A DNA stretch of 64,000 nucleotides. Source: Clostridium cellulovorans 743B. Lineage in GTDB: Bacteria; Bacillota; Clostridia; Clostridiales; Clostridiaceae. A program made the translations under genes and the position numbers. The notes under the pieces were generated by a model. That model was not told the DNA's origin. It searched no databases and worked only from the letters and a program-made list of their open reading frames with translations. Where the stretch lies: the NCBI RefSeq assembly GCF_000145275.1, contig NC_014393.1, forward strand, positions 2,418,001-2,482,000, read 5' to 3'. Positions 15,739 through 25,558 of this stretch are shown here, in pieces. How positions within the stretch are numbered: position 1 is the stretch's first letter; each line of letters opens with the position of its first letter.

Positions 15739-18444
15739 ATGGCATTAACCCCAATGATGCAACAGTATTTACAGATAAAAGAAGAAAATCCACAGTGTAT
15801 TCTATTTTTTAGATTAGGCGATTTCTACGAAATGTTTTTCGAGGATGCCAAAATTGCATCAAGAGAACTTGAATTAGTTCTAACCGGAAGAGATTGCGGA
15901 TTAGAAGAACGTGCTCCAATGTGTGGTATTCCATATCATGCTGCTAATGTCTACATAAGTAAGCTAGTGTCAAGAGGATATAAAGTTGGTATTTGTGAGC
16001 AACTTGAAGACCCAAGTGTGGCTAAAGGAATTGTAAAAAGGGGTATTGTTAAGGTATATACTCCAGGAACTTATATCGAGGGTAATTTCCTTGAAGATAG
16101 AAAAAATAATTATATTATGAGTATATATTTTTCAGTAGATAAATTTTATATAGCTTTTTCTGATATTTCTACAGGTGAATTTAGTAGTTCATATTTTAAT
16201 TATGATGTACCTATGTTATTAAGCGAGATATCAAAGTATAATCCTTCAGAAATAATAATTCATGAGGAAATAAAAGAAGAAGTAATTGCGGCAATAAAAG
16301 AAAGATTTTCTGTAACATTTACTAATGAGAATTTAGATTTTTACATGTCAGGTTATAAAGAAAATGTAGAGAGTTATTTTAAGGATTATAATATAGATGA
16401 AAAACCAATTGGCTTGGCTTATAGTATTAATTCGATAATAAGATATATTAAGGAAACTCAAAAGGCAGATTTAAGCCATATTAATACTTTGAATATATAT
16501 GAAATAGAGGATTTTCTTTCGATAGATATCAATACTAGAAAAAATTTGGAACTCACAGAAACTCAAAGAGATAAAACGAAAAAAGGTTCTTTACTGTGGG
16601 TATTAGACAAGACTAGTACTGCTATGGGAGCTAGAGAACTTAGAAAATGGATTGATCAGCCTTTAATAAATAAAAATGCTATAGAACTAAGGTTAGAGGC
16701 AGTTGCTGAATTAGTATCTAACTTATCGCTTCAAGAAGAACTTAAAGTCTTATTAAAAGATATTTACGATATTGAAAGGCTTGTAGGAAAAGTATCTTCT
16801 AAAAGTGTTAATGCAAAAGAGTTATTATCAATAAAATCGTCTATAAGTAAGATTCCAGCTATAAAAACTCTGCTAAAACAATGTACTTCCTCGTATCTTC
16901 AAGAAATATATAATAATTTAGATGAATTATCAGATATCGAAGAATTGTTAGAAAAATCAATTGATGAAAGTCCTGCTATTACATTAAAAGAAGGTAACCT
17001 TATTAAAGAAGGTTATAATTCGGAAATTGATCAATTAAAAGTTGCTAAAAAAGATGGTAAGCTATGGCTTTCAGAGCTTGAAGCAAGGGAAAAAGAGACT
17101 ACAGGAATAAAATCTTTAAAGGTAAGCTTTAATAAGGTTTTTGGTTACTACATTGAAGTAACCAAGACAAATTTAAATATGGTTCCAGAGCATAGGTATA
17201 TAAGAAAACAAACCCTTGCTAATTGTGAAAGATATATAACTGATGAGCTTAAAAAGATGGAGGATATCATATTAGGTGCTGAAGAAAAGCTTATCTCACT
17301 GGAGTACGATGTATTTGTTGAAGTTAGAGAACTAGTTTTAAAAGAAGTCTTAAGAATGCAGCAATCAGCGCGATTAATTGCTACCATAGATTGTTTAAAT
17401 TCTCTAGCTATTGTTGCATTAGAGAATAACTATACAAGGCCAGCAATTGATGTCAGTGGTATTATTAATATAAAAGAGGGAAGACATCCAGTTGTTGAAA
17501 AACTTCTTCCTACAGGAAATTTTATAAGTAATTCAATTTCATTAGATAGAGAAGAAAATCAACTTCTGATAATAACAGGGCCTAATATGGGCGGTAAATC
17601 AACATATATGAGACAATGTGCTCTTATAACTATTATGGCGCAGATAGGCAGTTTTGTTCCTGCTGAAAGTGCTACTATAGGAATATGTGATAAGGTGTTT
17701 ACAAGAATAGGGGCATCTGATGATTTAGCTGGTGGTAAAAGTACTTTCATGGTAGAAATGTGGGAAGTAGCAAATATTTTAAATAACGCTACCAATAATA
17801 GCTTAGTGCTTTTAGACGAAGTTGGAAGAGGCACAAGTACTTATGATGGTTTAAGCATTGCTTGGGCAGTGATAGAATTCTTAACAACAAACAAGAATGT
17901 AAAATGTAAAACTTTATTCGCCACACATTATCATGAACTTACAAAGCTTGAAGCAGAGTTTAGCGGTGTTAAAAATTATTCTGTAGGTGTAAAAAAGATA
18001 GGTGAAGAGATTATATTTCTCCACAAAATAGTAAAAGGTGCGGCTGATGAATCTTATGGTATAGAAGTAGCAAGACTAGCGGGACTTCCACAAGCAGTAC
18101 TTGATAGATCAAAAGAAATTCTTATGAAATTAGAGGAAGAAAACTTAGAAGAAAAAGATATCACTAAGAGAACTTCAGAAGTTAAATTGGTAGAAGCTGC
18201 GGTTGTTATAGAGAAAGTTGAAAAGAACATTGAAGTAATAGAAACACCTAATGTTGAAATTGAAAAACTACCTGGAAAAGAGGTAGCAAAAAAACAAGAG
18301 AAACCAGTTCAGATGGATTTTTATGAAATAACAAGAAGGTCTTTTGTAGATGAAATAAGTAGATTGGATTTAATGAATATGACACCATTGGATGCTATGA
18401 CAAAGCTAAATGAACTTATAAAGAAATCGAAGGATCTTTTATAG
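15739..18444 (+). CDS. mutS: DNA mismatch repair protein MutS
   Basis: 901 residues, the MutS1 type. It recognises mismatches and small loops and then, as an ATP-bound clamp, recruits MutL. The N-terminal domain has the mismatch-contacting motif FRLGDFYEMF near residue 24 (Phe-x-Glu). The C-terminal ATPase has Walker A GPNMGGKST near 614, Walker B with LLDEVGRGTSTYDG, and the FATHYHEL switch. Near the C-terminus QMDFY resembles a beta-clamp-binding motif, as in Bacillus MutS. AAGGATGAG precedes the ATG. MutL follows 12 bp after the stop, so the two are cotranscribed. Confidence 0.97.
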   Translation: MALTPMMQQYLQIKEENPQCILFFRLGDFYEMFFEDAKIASRELELVLTGRDCGLEERAPMCGIPYHAANVYISKLVSRGYKVGICEQLEDPSVAKGIVKRGIVKVYTPGTYIEGNFLEDRKNNYIMSIYFSVDKFYIAFSDISTGEFSSSYFNYDVPMLLSEISKYNPSEIIIHEEIKEEVIAAIKERFSVTFTNENLDFYMSGYKENVESYFKDYNIDEKPIGLAYSINSIIRYIKETQKADLSHINTLNIYEIEDFLSIDINTRKNLELTETQRDKTKKGSLLWVLDKTSTAMGARELRKWIDQPLINKNAIELRLEAVAELVSNLSLQEELKVLLKDIYDIERLVGKVSSKSVNAKELLSIKSSISKIPAIKTLLKQCTSSYLQEIYNNLDELSDIEELLEKSIDESPAITLKEGNLIKEGYNSEIDQLKVAKKDGKLWLSELEAREKETTGIKSLKVSFNKVFGYYIEVTKTNLNMVPEHRYIRKQTLANCERYITDELKKMEDIILGAEEKLISLEYDVFVEVRELVLKEVLRMQQSARLIATIDCLNSLAIVALENNYTRPAIDVSGIINIKEGRHPVVEKLLPTGNFISNSISLDREENQLLIITGPNMGGKSTYMRQCALITIMAQIGSFVPAESATIGICDKVFTRIGASDDLAGGKSTFMVEMWEVANILNNATNNSLVLLDEVGRGTSTYDGLSIAWAVIEFLTTNKNVKCKTLFATHYHELTKLEAEFSGVKNYSVGVKKIGEEIIFLHKIVKGAADESYGIEVARLAGLPQAVLDRSKEILMKLEEENLEEKDITKRTSEVKLVEAAVVIEKVEKNIEVIETPNVEIEKLPGKEVAKKQEKPVQMDFYEITRRSFVDEISRLDLMNMTPLDAMTKLNELIKKSKDLL

Positions 18445-18456
18445 AGGTGATAATCG

Positions 18457-20433
18457 TTGAAAAGAATTAACCTTTTAGATAATAATACCTCCAATAAAAT
18501 TGCAGCAGGAGAAGTTGTTGAGAGGCCATTATCTGTAGTAAAAGAGATGATGGAAAACAGCATAGATTCTGGAGCAACTAAAATTACAATAGAAATTTTA
18601 GATGGAGGAGAAACACTGATAAGAATTACTGATGATGGCAGTGGTATACATCCAGAGGATGTGGAGAAGGCTTTTTTACCACATGCAACAAGTAAGATAG
18701 AAACTATTGATGATTTATATAAGTTGAAGTCTTTAGGCTTTAGAGGAGAAGCTTTAGCAAGTATCGCATCAGTAGCTAAAGTAAATTTAAAGACTAAAAT
18801 TGGAAGTGAAGATTTTGGTACAGAAATCGAAATCCATGGAGGAGAAATAAAATATTTAAATAGTTGTGGCTGTAATAAAGGTACTGTAATAGAGGTGAGG
18901 GATATTTTTTACAATGTACCAGCTAGAAAAAAGTTTCTTAAGTCAAAACAAAGAGAAGCTGCTCTTATTTCGGATATAGTTAGTAGAATTGCGTTAGCAT
19001 ACCCTAATATATCCTTTAAGTTTTTTAGCAATAACAAAAATGTTCTTACAACCTTTGGAACAGGACAATTAACTGATACTATTAGAAACATATATGGTAA
19101 GAATGTCGTAGAGAACCTAAGTTTTTTTGAAGGTCATGGTGATATTGTATCTATATATGGATATATCGGAAATTCAGAATTATCAAGAGGAAGCAGGAAC
19201 AACCAAAGTATATTTGTAAATAATAGATTTATAAAGAATAAACTTATTGCTACAGCTGTGGAGAATGCTGTTAAGTCATTTTTTATGGTTAATAAGTATC
19301 CGTTTTTTATAATATTTCTAGATATCTATCCTGAGTTTTTAGATGTCAATGTGCATCCTACTAAGGCTGAAATTAAGTTTCAAGATGAAAGTCGTATATT
19401 TAAAATAGTTTTTGACACTATTCATAAGGTTGTTAGAGATCTTGTTAAGGATGATTTTCTAGAAACAGATAAGGAAGAAATTAATGAGAAGCCTATAATG
19501 CAAGTTAAGCTTCCGGTTGACTTAAAGGCGCCTGAGATTCCAACGGAAGTTCTTGTTAATAGTAATAATAAGAATCCTAAGGAAAACAATTATCTGGATT
19601 ATCAGATATTACAGAATGATAAAAGCCAAGAAACCCAAAAACAAGATAACATAAGGATTGATAGTGCACAAGAAAAGGATACTTTGTGGAATACTACCAT
19701 AAGCCAAGATGTTAATAGTGAAATTGCAGTAAAAGAGAATGAAATAAATACTTCTTACAATAAGTCTAGTGTAGAAGAATCAGTAGCTAAAGTTTCTATA
19801 GAAAAAGAAGAAGTAAATGATTTTACAAATTCGGAAATTAAACCTGTAGAAAAATTCCCGATGATGAGGATAATAGGTCAGTATTCAAATACTTATATAC
19901 TGATGGAAGGTTATGACGGTTTATATTTAGTAGATCAACATGCTGCTCACGAAAAAATTATTTTTGAGAAATATATTAAAGAGATGAAATTATCTAAGGT
20001 AGTTTCTCAGATTTTGATGTTGCCAGAGGTAATAGAGATGACTCCATATGATTTTTCGATTTATAAGGAAAACCATGAAATGTTTACTAAAGCTGGTTTT
20101 TTAATTGAAGACTTTGGAGAGAATACTGTTTCTGTAAGAGAGGTTCCTGTTTTTCTTGGCAGACCAGTGGTAAAAGAATTGTTCACTAATATACTAGATA
20201 ATTTAAAGAACTATGGAAGTGGATCAACTTTAGAGGTAAAATATTATAAGATAGCTACTCTTGCATGTAAGAGTGCTATTAAAGCAAATGATAATCTTGA
20301 TATTCGTGAAATGATAGCATTAATTGAGGAATTAAGATTTATTGATGAACCATTCAATTGTCCTCATGGAAGACCGACTATTATTAAGATGACTAACAAT
20401 GAAATTGAAAAACGATTCAAAAGGATTCAGTAG
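18457..20433 (+). CDS. mutL: DNA mismatch repair endonuclease MutL
   Basis: 658 residues. The N-terminal GHKL ATPase has NKIAAGEVVERP, DDGSGI, HATSK and LGFRGEALASI. The C-terminal region has the nicking endonuclease motif DQHAAHEKIIFE near residue 492, with downstream ACKSAIKAND and CPHGRPT metal-site motifs. This is the nicking type of MutL found where MutH is absent. The start is TTG at 18457, supported by AGAGGTG 7 nt upstream, with no better start nearby. The linker (about residues 340-460) is low complexity, as usual. It is between mutS and miaA in one operon. Confidence 0.95.
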   Translation: MKRINLLDNNTSNKIAAGEVVERPLSVVKEMMENSIDSGATKITIEILDGGETLIRITDDGSGIHPEDVEKAFLPHATSKIETIDDLYKLKSLGFRGEALASIASVAKVNLKTKIGSEDFGTEIEIHGGEIKYLNSCGCNKGTVIEVRDIFYNVPARKKFLKSKQREAALISDIVSRIALAYPNISFKFFSNNKNVLTTFGTGQLTDTIRNIYGKNVVENLSFFEGHGDIVSIYGYIGNSELSRGSRNNQSIFVNNRFIKNKLIATAVENAVKSFFMVNKYPFFIIFLDIYPEFLDVNVHPTKAEIKFQDESRIFKIVFDTIHKVVRDLVKDDFLETDKEEINEKPIMQVKLPVDLKAPEIPTEVLVNSNNKNPKENNYLDYQILQNDKSQETQKQDNIRIDSAQEKDTLWNTTISQDVNSEIAVKENEINTSYNKSSVEESVAKVSIEKEEVNDFTNSEIKPVEKFPMMRIIGQYSNTYILMEGYDGLYLVDQHAAHEKIIFEKYIKEMKLSKVVSQILMLPEVIEMTPYDFSIYKENHEMFTKAGFLIEDFGENTVSVREVPVFLGRPVVKELFTNILDNLKNYGSGSTLEVKYYKIATLACKSAIKANDNLDIREMIALIEELRFIDEPFNCPHGRPTIIKMTNNEIEKRFKRIQ

Positions 20434-20445
20434 GTGGTTAAAAAG

Positions 20446-21381
20446 GTGAAAGATTTAATTATTCTCACAGGACCTACAGCTGTAGGAAAAACTAATATAT
20501 CTATAAGGTTGGCAAAACAATTAGATGGTGAAATTGTATCAGCTGATTCTATGCAAATATATAAGGGGATGGATGTAGGTTCAGCAAAGATTTCAAAAGA
20601 AGAAATGCAAGGAATTCCTCATCATATGATAGATATTGTCGCTCCTGACGAAAGTTTCAGCGTTTCTGATTTCAAAGAAAGAGCTGAAGAAGCTATTGAA
20701 GACATTATTTCTAGGGGGAAGATGCCAATAGTAGTTGGTGGAACAGGGCTGTATATAAATTCACTTATATATAATTATGATTTTGCTTGCACGGATAAAG
20801 ATCTCCAGTATAGAGAGCATCTTCAAAGTCTTGCAGAGCTTCATGGTAAGGAATATGTTCATTCTATGCTTAAAGAGGTGGATAGTGCATCTTATGAAAG
20901 ATTGTATCCAAATGACTTAAAGAGGGTTATAAGAGCTTTAGAGGTTTTTAAAGTCACAGGTAAAACTCTTAATGAATACAATCAAGAAAATCAAGCTGTT
21001 CTTTATGACATTCCATATAACGTGCATTATTTTGTTATAAATATGAATCGTGAAGAATTGTATAGGAGGATAGATCAAAGGGTTGACATAATGCTTGATT
21101 ATGGGCTAGTTGATGAAGTTATAAAACTTAAGGAAAAAGGTTATACTTCCAATATGCAATCAATGAAGGGAATAGGATATAAAGAGATATTAGATTATTT
21201 AGATGGAAAAATGTCTTATGATGAAGCTGTATATTTAATAAAAAAAGGTAGCAGAAATTACGCTAAACGACAACTTACGTGGTTTAGAAAAGAAGAGAGA
21301 GCTTTTTGGCTAAGTAAAGAAGATTTTGAAGATGAAAATGATATAATTGACAAAATACTTTTTATAACTGCTAATAAATAA
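20446..21381 (+). CDS. miaA: tRNA dimethylallyltransferase
   Basis: 311 residues. It transfers the dimethylallyl group to A37 of tRNAs reading UNN codons, making the substrate for MiaB. The P-loop GPTAVGKT lies at about residues 8-15, and DSMQIYKGMDVGSAK and the GGTGLYI motif follow. I chose the GTG at 20446 because AGGTGG is 8 nt upstream and the protein then begins MKDLIILTGPTAVGKT, like relatives. An in-frame GTG at 20434, directly after the mutL stop, is the alternative. It is followed by hfq. Confidence 0.93.
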   Translation: MKDLIILTGPTAVGKTNISIRLAKQLDGEIVSADSMQIYKGMDVGSAKISKEEMQGIPHHMIDIVAPDESFSVSDFKERAEEAIEDIISRGKMPIVVGGTGLYINSLIYNYDFACTDKDLQYREHLQSLAELHGKEYVHSMLKEVDSASYERLYPNDLKRVIRALEVFKVTGKTLNEYNQENQAVLYDIPYNVHYFVINMNREELYRRIDQRVDIMLDYGLVDEVIKLKEKGYTSNMQSMKGIGYKEILDYLDGKMSYDEAVYLIKKGSRNYAKRQLTWFRKEERAFWLSKEDFEDENDIIDKILFITANK

Positions 21382-21436
21382 AAGGGTTTTAAGTAAATTT
21401 ATAGAATTACTAACTTATAAGGAGCGTGAATATACT

Positions 21437-21676
21437 ATGAATAAGACAACAAATAATTTACAAGACATATTTCTAAATAGCGCAAGAAAAGGTAGAGTTT
21501 GCGTGATAATTCATCTTACTAATGGTTTCCAATTAAAAGGATACGTTAAAGGATTTGATAGTTTTACTGTTATCTTAGATAGTGATGGAAAACAAATGAT
21601 GATCTATAAACATGCGATTTCAACAATAACTCCAGGAAAACCTTTATTATTCACAAATGAAGGATTTAATGAATAA
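21437..21676 (+). CDS. hfq: RNA chaperone Hfq
   Basis: 79 residues. An Sm-fold hexamer that binds small RNAs and mRNAs. Sm1 (LTNGFQLKGYVKGFDSFTVIL) and Sm2 (YKHAISTI) are both present, including the KH that forms the uridine-binding pore. AAGGAGCG precedes the ATG. Position directly after miaA is conserved across many bacteria. The C-terminal tail is short. Confidence 0.97.
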   Translation: MNKTTNNLQDIFLNSARKGRVCVIIHLTNGFQLKGYVKGFDSFTVILDSDGKQMMIYKHAISTITPGKPLLFTNEGFNE

Positions 21677-21687
21677 AAATAGTAAAA

Positions 21688-21718
21688 AGAACAGCAGTGT
21701 TGCTTGTTCTTTTTTTAT
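21688..21718 (+). terminator. hfq terminator
   Basis: Stem AGAACA(GCA)/(TGC)T(TGTTCT) with a GTGT loop, then seven T. Strong intrinsic terminator, although the next gene starts only 42 bp later. Confidence 0.8.
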
Positions 21719-21759
21719 GTGCTAATATATCTAAGGTGCATGAAGGGAGGAAAAGGTTC

Positions 21760-23040
21760 ATGTTAGAAGCCACAAAAGTTAAACTTCAAAAAGAATTCAA
21801 TATTAAAAAAGAGGCAATCGATCTTTATGAAAAAGCAATACGCGATGTTGAAGAGCAATTTGCTTTTTATGATGAAATTCGAGAATATAATCAGCTTAAG
21901 GTACTTAGAGCTTTTCAAGAAGAGAGAATATCAGATAGCCATTTTACTAATAGTAGCGGTTATGGATATGATGATATAGGTAGGGACTCTTTAGATAAGG
22001 TTTATGCAAGAATATTTAATACCGAAGCAGCTCTTGTAAGACCACATTTTGTAAATGGTACTCATGCAATTGGAGCAGCGCTGTTTGGTAATTTAAGACC
22101 TAATGATACTATGTTATCTGTTTGCGGTAAGCCGTATGATACTCTTCATAATATAATTGGAATATCTTCAAAGAAAAACATTGGATCTTTGAAAGAATAT
22201 GGTGTCAATTATAAGCAGCTAGATTTGACTGTAGAAAATAAAGTGGATTTAGAAGCAATTAAAGAAACATTAATAGCTGATAAATCAATAAAGTTAGTAC
22301 ATATCCAACGTTCGACAGGTTATGGTTGGAGAAGAGCATTACTTGTTTCAGATATAGAAGAGATAGTTACCACTGTAAAATCTATAAACAAGGATATAAT
22401 ATGCTTTGTAGATAATTGTTATGGTGAATTCACTGATATAGTTGAGCCTACTGATGTTGGAGTAGACTTGGTTGCAGGTTCTCTTATAAAAAATATAGGA
22501 GGCGGTATTGCCCCAACTGGAGGATATATAGCAGGAAAAGCTGAGTATGTTAATCAGGCAGCTTATAGACTTACTATCCCTGGGATTGGTGGGGAATGTG
22601 GTTCAACCTTTGGTGTTATGAGATCATTATACCAAGGATTATTCTTAGCACCACATGTTACTATAGAGGCTATAAAATCTTCAGTATTTGCTGCTAGACT
22701 TATGGAACTTGCAGGGTTTGAAGTTTTGCCTAGCTATACGGATAAACGTAGCGATATAATACAAGCTATAAAATTCAATTCAAAGGATAAGTTAATTAAA
22801 TTCTGTAAGGGGATACAAAAAGGTTCGCCTATTGATTCCTTTGTAGAATGTGAACCATGGGATATGCCTGGATATGAGGACCAAGTTATTATGGCAGCAG
22901 GTGCCTTTGTACAAGGAGCATCAATAGAATTATCTGCTGATGCACCAATAAGGGAGCCATTTATTGCTTATCTTCAGGGTGGACTTACTTTTGATCATGG
23001 GAAAATTGGTGTACTTATATCATTGTCTAATATTTTATAG
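21760..23040 (+). CDS. PLP-dependent enzyme of the aluminium-resistance / methionine gamma-lyase-like family (PF06838)
   Basis: 426 residues. A fold-type I pyridoxal phosphate protein: RPHFVNGTHAIGAALFGNLRPND near residue 90, FVDNCYGEFTDIVEPTDVGVDLVAGSLIKNIGGGIAPTGGY with the likely Schiff-base lysine of SLIKN near 246. The family is annotated as aluminium resistance protein or methionine gamma-lyase family, but its reaction is not established. It commonly sits between hfq and lexA in clostridia, as here. The ATG at 21760 has GGGAGG 9 nt upstream; an earlier in-frame TTG falls inside the hfq terminator. Confidence 0.88.
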   Translation: MLEATKVKLQKEFNIKKEAIDLYEKAIRDVEEQFAFYDEIREYNQLKVLRAFQEERISDSHFTNSSGYGYDDIGRDSLDKVYARIFNTEAALVRPHFVNGTHAIGAALFGNLRPNDTMLSVCGKPYDTLHNIIGISSKKNIGSLKEYGVNYKQLDLTVENKVDLEAIKETLIADKSIKLVHIQRSTGYGWRRALLVSDIEEIVTTVKSINKDIICFVDNCYGEFTDIVEPTDVGVDLVAGSLIKNIGGGIAPTGGYIAGKAEYVNQAAYRLTIPGIGGECGSTFGVMRSLYQGLFLAPHVTIEAIKSSVFAARLMELAGFEVLPSYTDKRSDIIQAIKFNSKDKLIKFCKGIQKGSPIDSFVECEPWDMPGYEDQVIMAAGAFVQGASIELSADAPIREPFIAYLQGGLTFDHGKIGVLISLSNIL

Positions 23041-23099
23041 CTATATGTTTCTATTTTTTAATGCAGAAAGTGCGTAAAAAATAAATTTAATACTAAAAC

Positions 23100-23146
23100 A
23101 TACCCCCTTATAGTAATAATCAAGAACTATTGCTATAAGGGGGTAT
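23100..23146. terminator. Convergent terminator between the PLP enzyme gene and lexA
   Basis: A 14-bp perfect stem (23100-23113 with 23133-23146, ATACCCCCTTATAG) lies between convergent genes. T tracts are weak on both sides (TATATAGATTTT on the plus strand). Confidence 0.6.
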
Positions 23147-23182
23147 ATAGATTTTAGAACTATTCAATTTTAAAAATAAATT

Positions 23183-23785
23183 TTATTTATAGTTTCTAAA
23201 TATCCCTGCAAGCTTTCCAAGTATAGTACAACTATTAACTATAATAGGGGATAAAAGCTTGTTTTCAGGTTGAAGTCTTATATGATTTTCTTCTCTATAA
23301 AAAGTTTTAATTGTAGCTTCACCTTCGATCATAGCAACAACTATATCTCCATTGTTTGCAGTGTTTTGCTTTTCAATTATAGCAAGATCACCATCGCGTA
23401 TTCCAGCCTCAACCATACTCTCACCAGATACTTTTAGCATAAAAAGTTCTTTATTAGATTTTATAAATTGTGATGGAATAGTAAAAGTATCTTCAATGTC
23501 TTCAAAAGCTAATATAGGATTACCAGCTGTAACTTTACCTATAATAGGGATAGAAAGCATTTCTACTTTATTCTCTTTTAATAATTCTATAGCTCTTGGC
23601 TTTGAAGGATCTCTCCTAATATAACCACGTTTTTCTAACCTCTCTAAATGACCATGAACAGTAGAGGTTGAACTTAAACCAACTGCTGTACATATTTCTC
23701 TAACAGAAGGTGGATAACCTCTTTCTGCTGAAACAGATTTTATGTAATTATAAATTTCCATCTGCTTGTTGTTTTTTTCAACCAT
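23183..23785 (-). CDS. lexA: SOS repressor LexA
   Basis: 200 residues. The N-terminal winged helix-turn-helix includes GYPPSVREICTAVGLSSTSTVHGHLERLEKRGYI. The autocleavage site Ala87-Gly88 sits in KVTAGNP, with catalytic Ser123 (GESM) and Lys160 (EATIKTFYRE). RecA filaments trigger its self-cleavage. The ATG at 23785 is preferred, with GAGGTG 6 nt upstream; a GTG nine bases earlier overlaps that site. A LexA box overlaps the -35 of its promoter, so it is autoregulated. Confidence 0.96.
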   Translation of the reverse strand: MVEKNNKQMEIYNYIKSVSAERGYPPSVREICTAVGLSSTSTVHGHLERLEKRGYIRRDPSKPRAIELLKENKVEMLSIPIIGKVTAGNPILAFEDIEDTFTIPSQFIKSNKELFMLKVSGESMVEAGIRDGDLAIIEKQNTANNGDIVVAMIEGEATIKTFYREENHIRLQPENKLLSPIIVNSCTILGKLAGIFRNYK

Positions 23786-23809
23786 TATTTTCACCTCTCA
23801 ATTAATTGA

Positions 23810-23838
23810 ATTATAACATAGGTAAGATAAAATGACAA
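23810..23838 (-). promoter_or_regulatory. lexA promoter
   Basis: Reading the minus strand: -35 TTGTCA (23838-23833), a 17-bp spacer, and -10 TATAAT (23815-23810), 25 bp before the start codon. A near-consensus vegetative promoter. Confidence 0.8.
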
Positions 23839-23849
23839 ACTAATGTTCT
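23836..23849 (-). promoter_or_regulatory. LexA box at lexA
   Basis: AGAACATTAGTTTG on the minus strand fits the Gram-positive SOS box GAACNNNNGTTY and overlaps the lexA -35 hexamer, giving simple autorepression. Confidence 0.75.
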
Positions 23850-24042
23850 GTATTTAGTTTAATATAATTTGGAGTTGTTGAAAATTAATACAACATATTG
23901 TAAAATTAAGCTAACTACGAAAGAGGATATGATTATATAAATTATTAATATCTATAAAAATCTTTTTATTAGGATAATGATGTCGGTTTTCGGAAACCTA
24001 TAAAATATGTAGGTAAAATATTTGAATTTATGAGGTGATTTA

Positions 24043-24567
24043 ATGGATTTAGCTGAGAAAACTATTAGTGAAGAAACGATCTATGAAGGAAAAATAATAA
24101 AGTTAAGAAAGCAAAAGGTAGTATTACCTAATGGAAACACTGCAGATAGGGAAATAGTTAATCATCCTGGTGGAGTGGCTATTTTAGCTTTTAAAGATGA
24201 AAATACAGTGATTTTTGTTGAGCAGTATAGAAAACCAATAGATAAGGTTACACTAGAATTGCCAGCTGGTAAAATTGAAAAAGGTGAGGATATAAAATTA
24301 ACTGCTCTAAGAGAATTAGAAGAAGAAACTGGTTATAAATCAAATGATATAACTTATCTTGGAAAAGTATTAGCTTCTCCTGGATTTTGTGATGAATATA
24401 TACATATTTTCAAAGCTGAGAATCTATACAATGGTAAAGCAGGTTGTTTAGATGAAGATGAGTTTGTAAATGTGCATTATCACTCTTTAGAGGAAGTACA
24501 AAAAATGATAAAAGAAGGCATTATCGAAGATGCAAAAACAATTTGTGCATTTGGCTATATAAGGTAA
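24043..24567 (+). CDS. nudF: Nudix hydrolase, ADP-ribose pyrophosphatase type
   Basis: 174 residues. The Nudix box GX5EX7REUXEEXGU is complete (GKIEKGEDIKLTALRELEEETGY, about residues 75-97). The upstream FVEQYRKPIDKVTLELPAGK stretch is typical of ADP-ribose pyrophosphatases, which cleave ADP-ribose to AMP and ribose 5-phosphate. GAGGTG precedes the ATG. It is followed 57 bp later by spoIIM. The substrate is inferred from family resemblance, so a related NDP-sugar is possible. Confidence 0.9.
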   Translation: MDLAEKTISEETIYEGKIIKLRKQKVVLPNGNTADREIVNHPGGVAILAFKDENTVIFVEQYRKPIDKVTLELPAGKIEKGEDIKLTALRELEEETGYKSNDITYLGKVLASPGFCDEYIHIFKAENLYNGKAGCLDEDEFVNVHYHSLEEVQKMIKEGIIEDAKTICAFGYIR

Positions 24568-24624
24568 TAATATTATTTGCTCTAACATAGATATTAAAAT
24601 ATAAAATATGTTAGGAGCGATAAT

Positions 24625-25242
24625 ATGGGAATAAAAAAATTTGATGCATATATAAATAACCATATTAAAGAAAATAAATGGTTGTATCTACTTAGCTTAT
24701 TATGCATTTGCACTGGAATAGTTCTTGGTATATATAGTGTAAACTATATGGATGATATATTAAAAAAACAATTATGTGCTTACATATCAAATTTTTCTTC
24801 TGCTAATGATAAAATTAGCAATATGAATGTCTTTGTTGAATCTTTAAAAAATAATATACCTTTTATACTTCTTATTTGGTTTACAGGACTCACTATTATT
24901 GGAGTTCCTTTTATACTGATAATACAACTTATAAAAGGCTTTACATTAGGTTTTACATTCAGTTTTTTTGTTAATGCATTTAGGAGTAAGGGGATTTTAT
25001 TTTCGCTTTTTGGTATATTACCACAAAATTTAATTTTTGTTGGATTGATGATTTTTACATCGGTGGTAGCTATGAATTTTTCTCTTGCATTGCTCAAAGA
25101 AAAAAATGCTTGGAGAGTTAATGTAATTAAGAAGATAAATAAATATACAAGAAATTTAATTGTTATACTCTTATTGATGTGTGTAGGTGCATTTATAGAG
25201 AGTTTTGTATCCTCATATCTTTTAAAATTAATAAAATTATGA
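24625..25242 (+). CDS. spoIIM: Stage II sporulation protein M
   Basis: 205-residue polytopic membrane protein with about five hydrophobic helices. The family-typical segments GLTIIGVPFILIIQLIKGFTLGFTFSFF and GILPQNLIFVG are present. With SpoIID and SpoIIP it forms the peptidoglycan-degrading complex that drives forespore engulfment. GGAGCG precedes the ATG. Its TGA stop overlaps the start of a small membrane ORF (ATGA), implying translational coupling. Confidence 0.9.
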   Translation: MGIKKFDAYINNHIKENKWLYLLSLLCICTGIVLGIYSVNYMDDILKKQLCAYISNFSSANDKISNMNVFVESLKNNIPFILLIWFTGLTIIGVPFILIIQLIKGFTLGFTFSFFVNAFRSKGILFSLFGILPQNLIFVGLMIFTSVVAMNFSLALLKEKNAWRVNVIKKINKYTRNLIVILLLMCVGAFIESFVSSYLLKLIKL

Positions 25243-25451
25243 ATAAGAATAACTTTATTGCTTTAGTTATTCTTTTCTTTAAATGCTTTATGATTATTTT
25301 ATTTTTAGGATACATACTTCCAAAAGTTTTTAATACATATTTAGAACATTTTACTGAGAATACGCGGAATGGGGATTTGTTTGTCATCAGTAAGCAAAAT
25401 AGAGATATAATTAGCTATGTTATATATTATATTAAGAGTTATTTTTATTAA
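25239..25451 (+). CDS. Small single-pass membrane protein, coupled to spoIIM
   Basis: 70 residues starting at the ATG that overlaps the spoIIM stop (ATGA). No separate ribosome binding site is visible, so it probably depends on reinitiation. It has one strong hydrophobic helix near the N-terminus (ALVILFFKCFMIILFLGYIL), a polar middle and a second weakly hydrophobic tyrosine-rich end. I do not recognise a family. The coupling suggests a role linked to SpoIIM or engulfment, but that is inference. Confidence 0.6.
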   Translation: MNKNNFIALVILFFKCFMIILFLGYILPKVFNTYLEHFTENTRNGDLFVISKQNRDIISYVIYYIKSYFY

Positions 25452-25558
25452 TACTATTGATATAGCTGTATCATTAAACTGAAGATTTGAATTATATAGA
25501 ACTAGATAAGTTACTTAAGGATATACAAATATACTAAAAGGTGAGGGAGCAGTATAAA

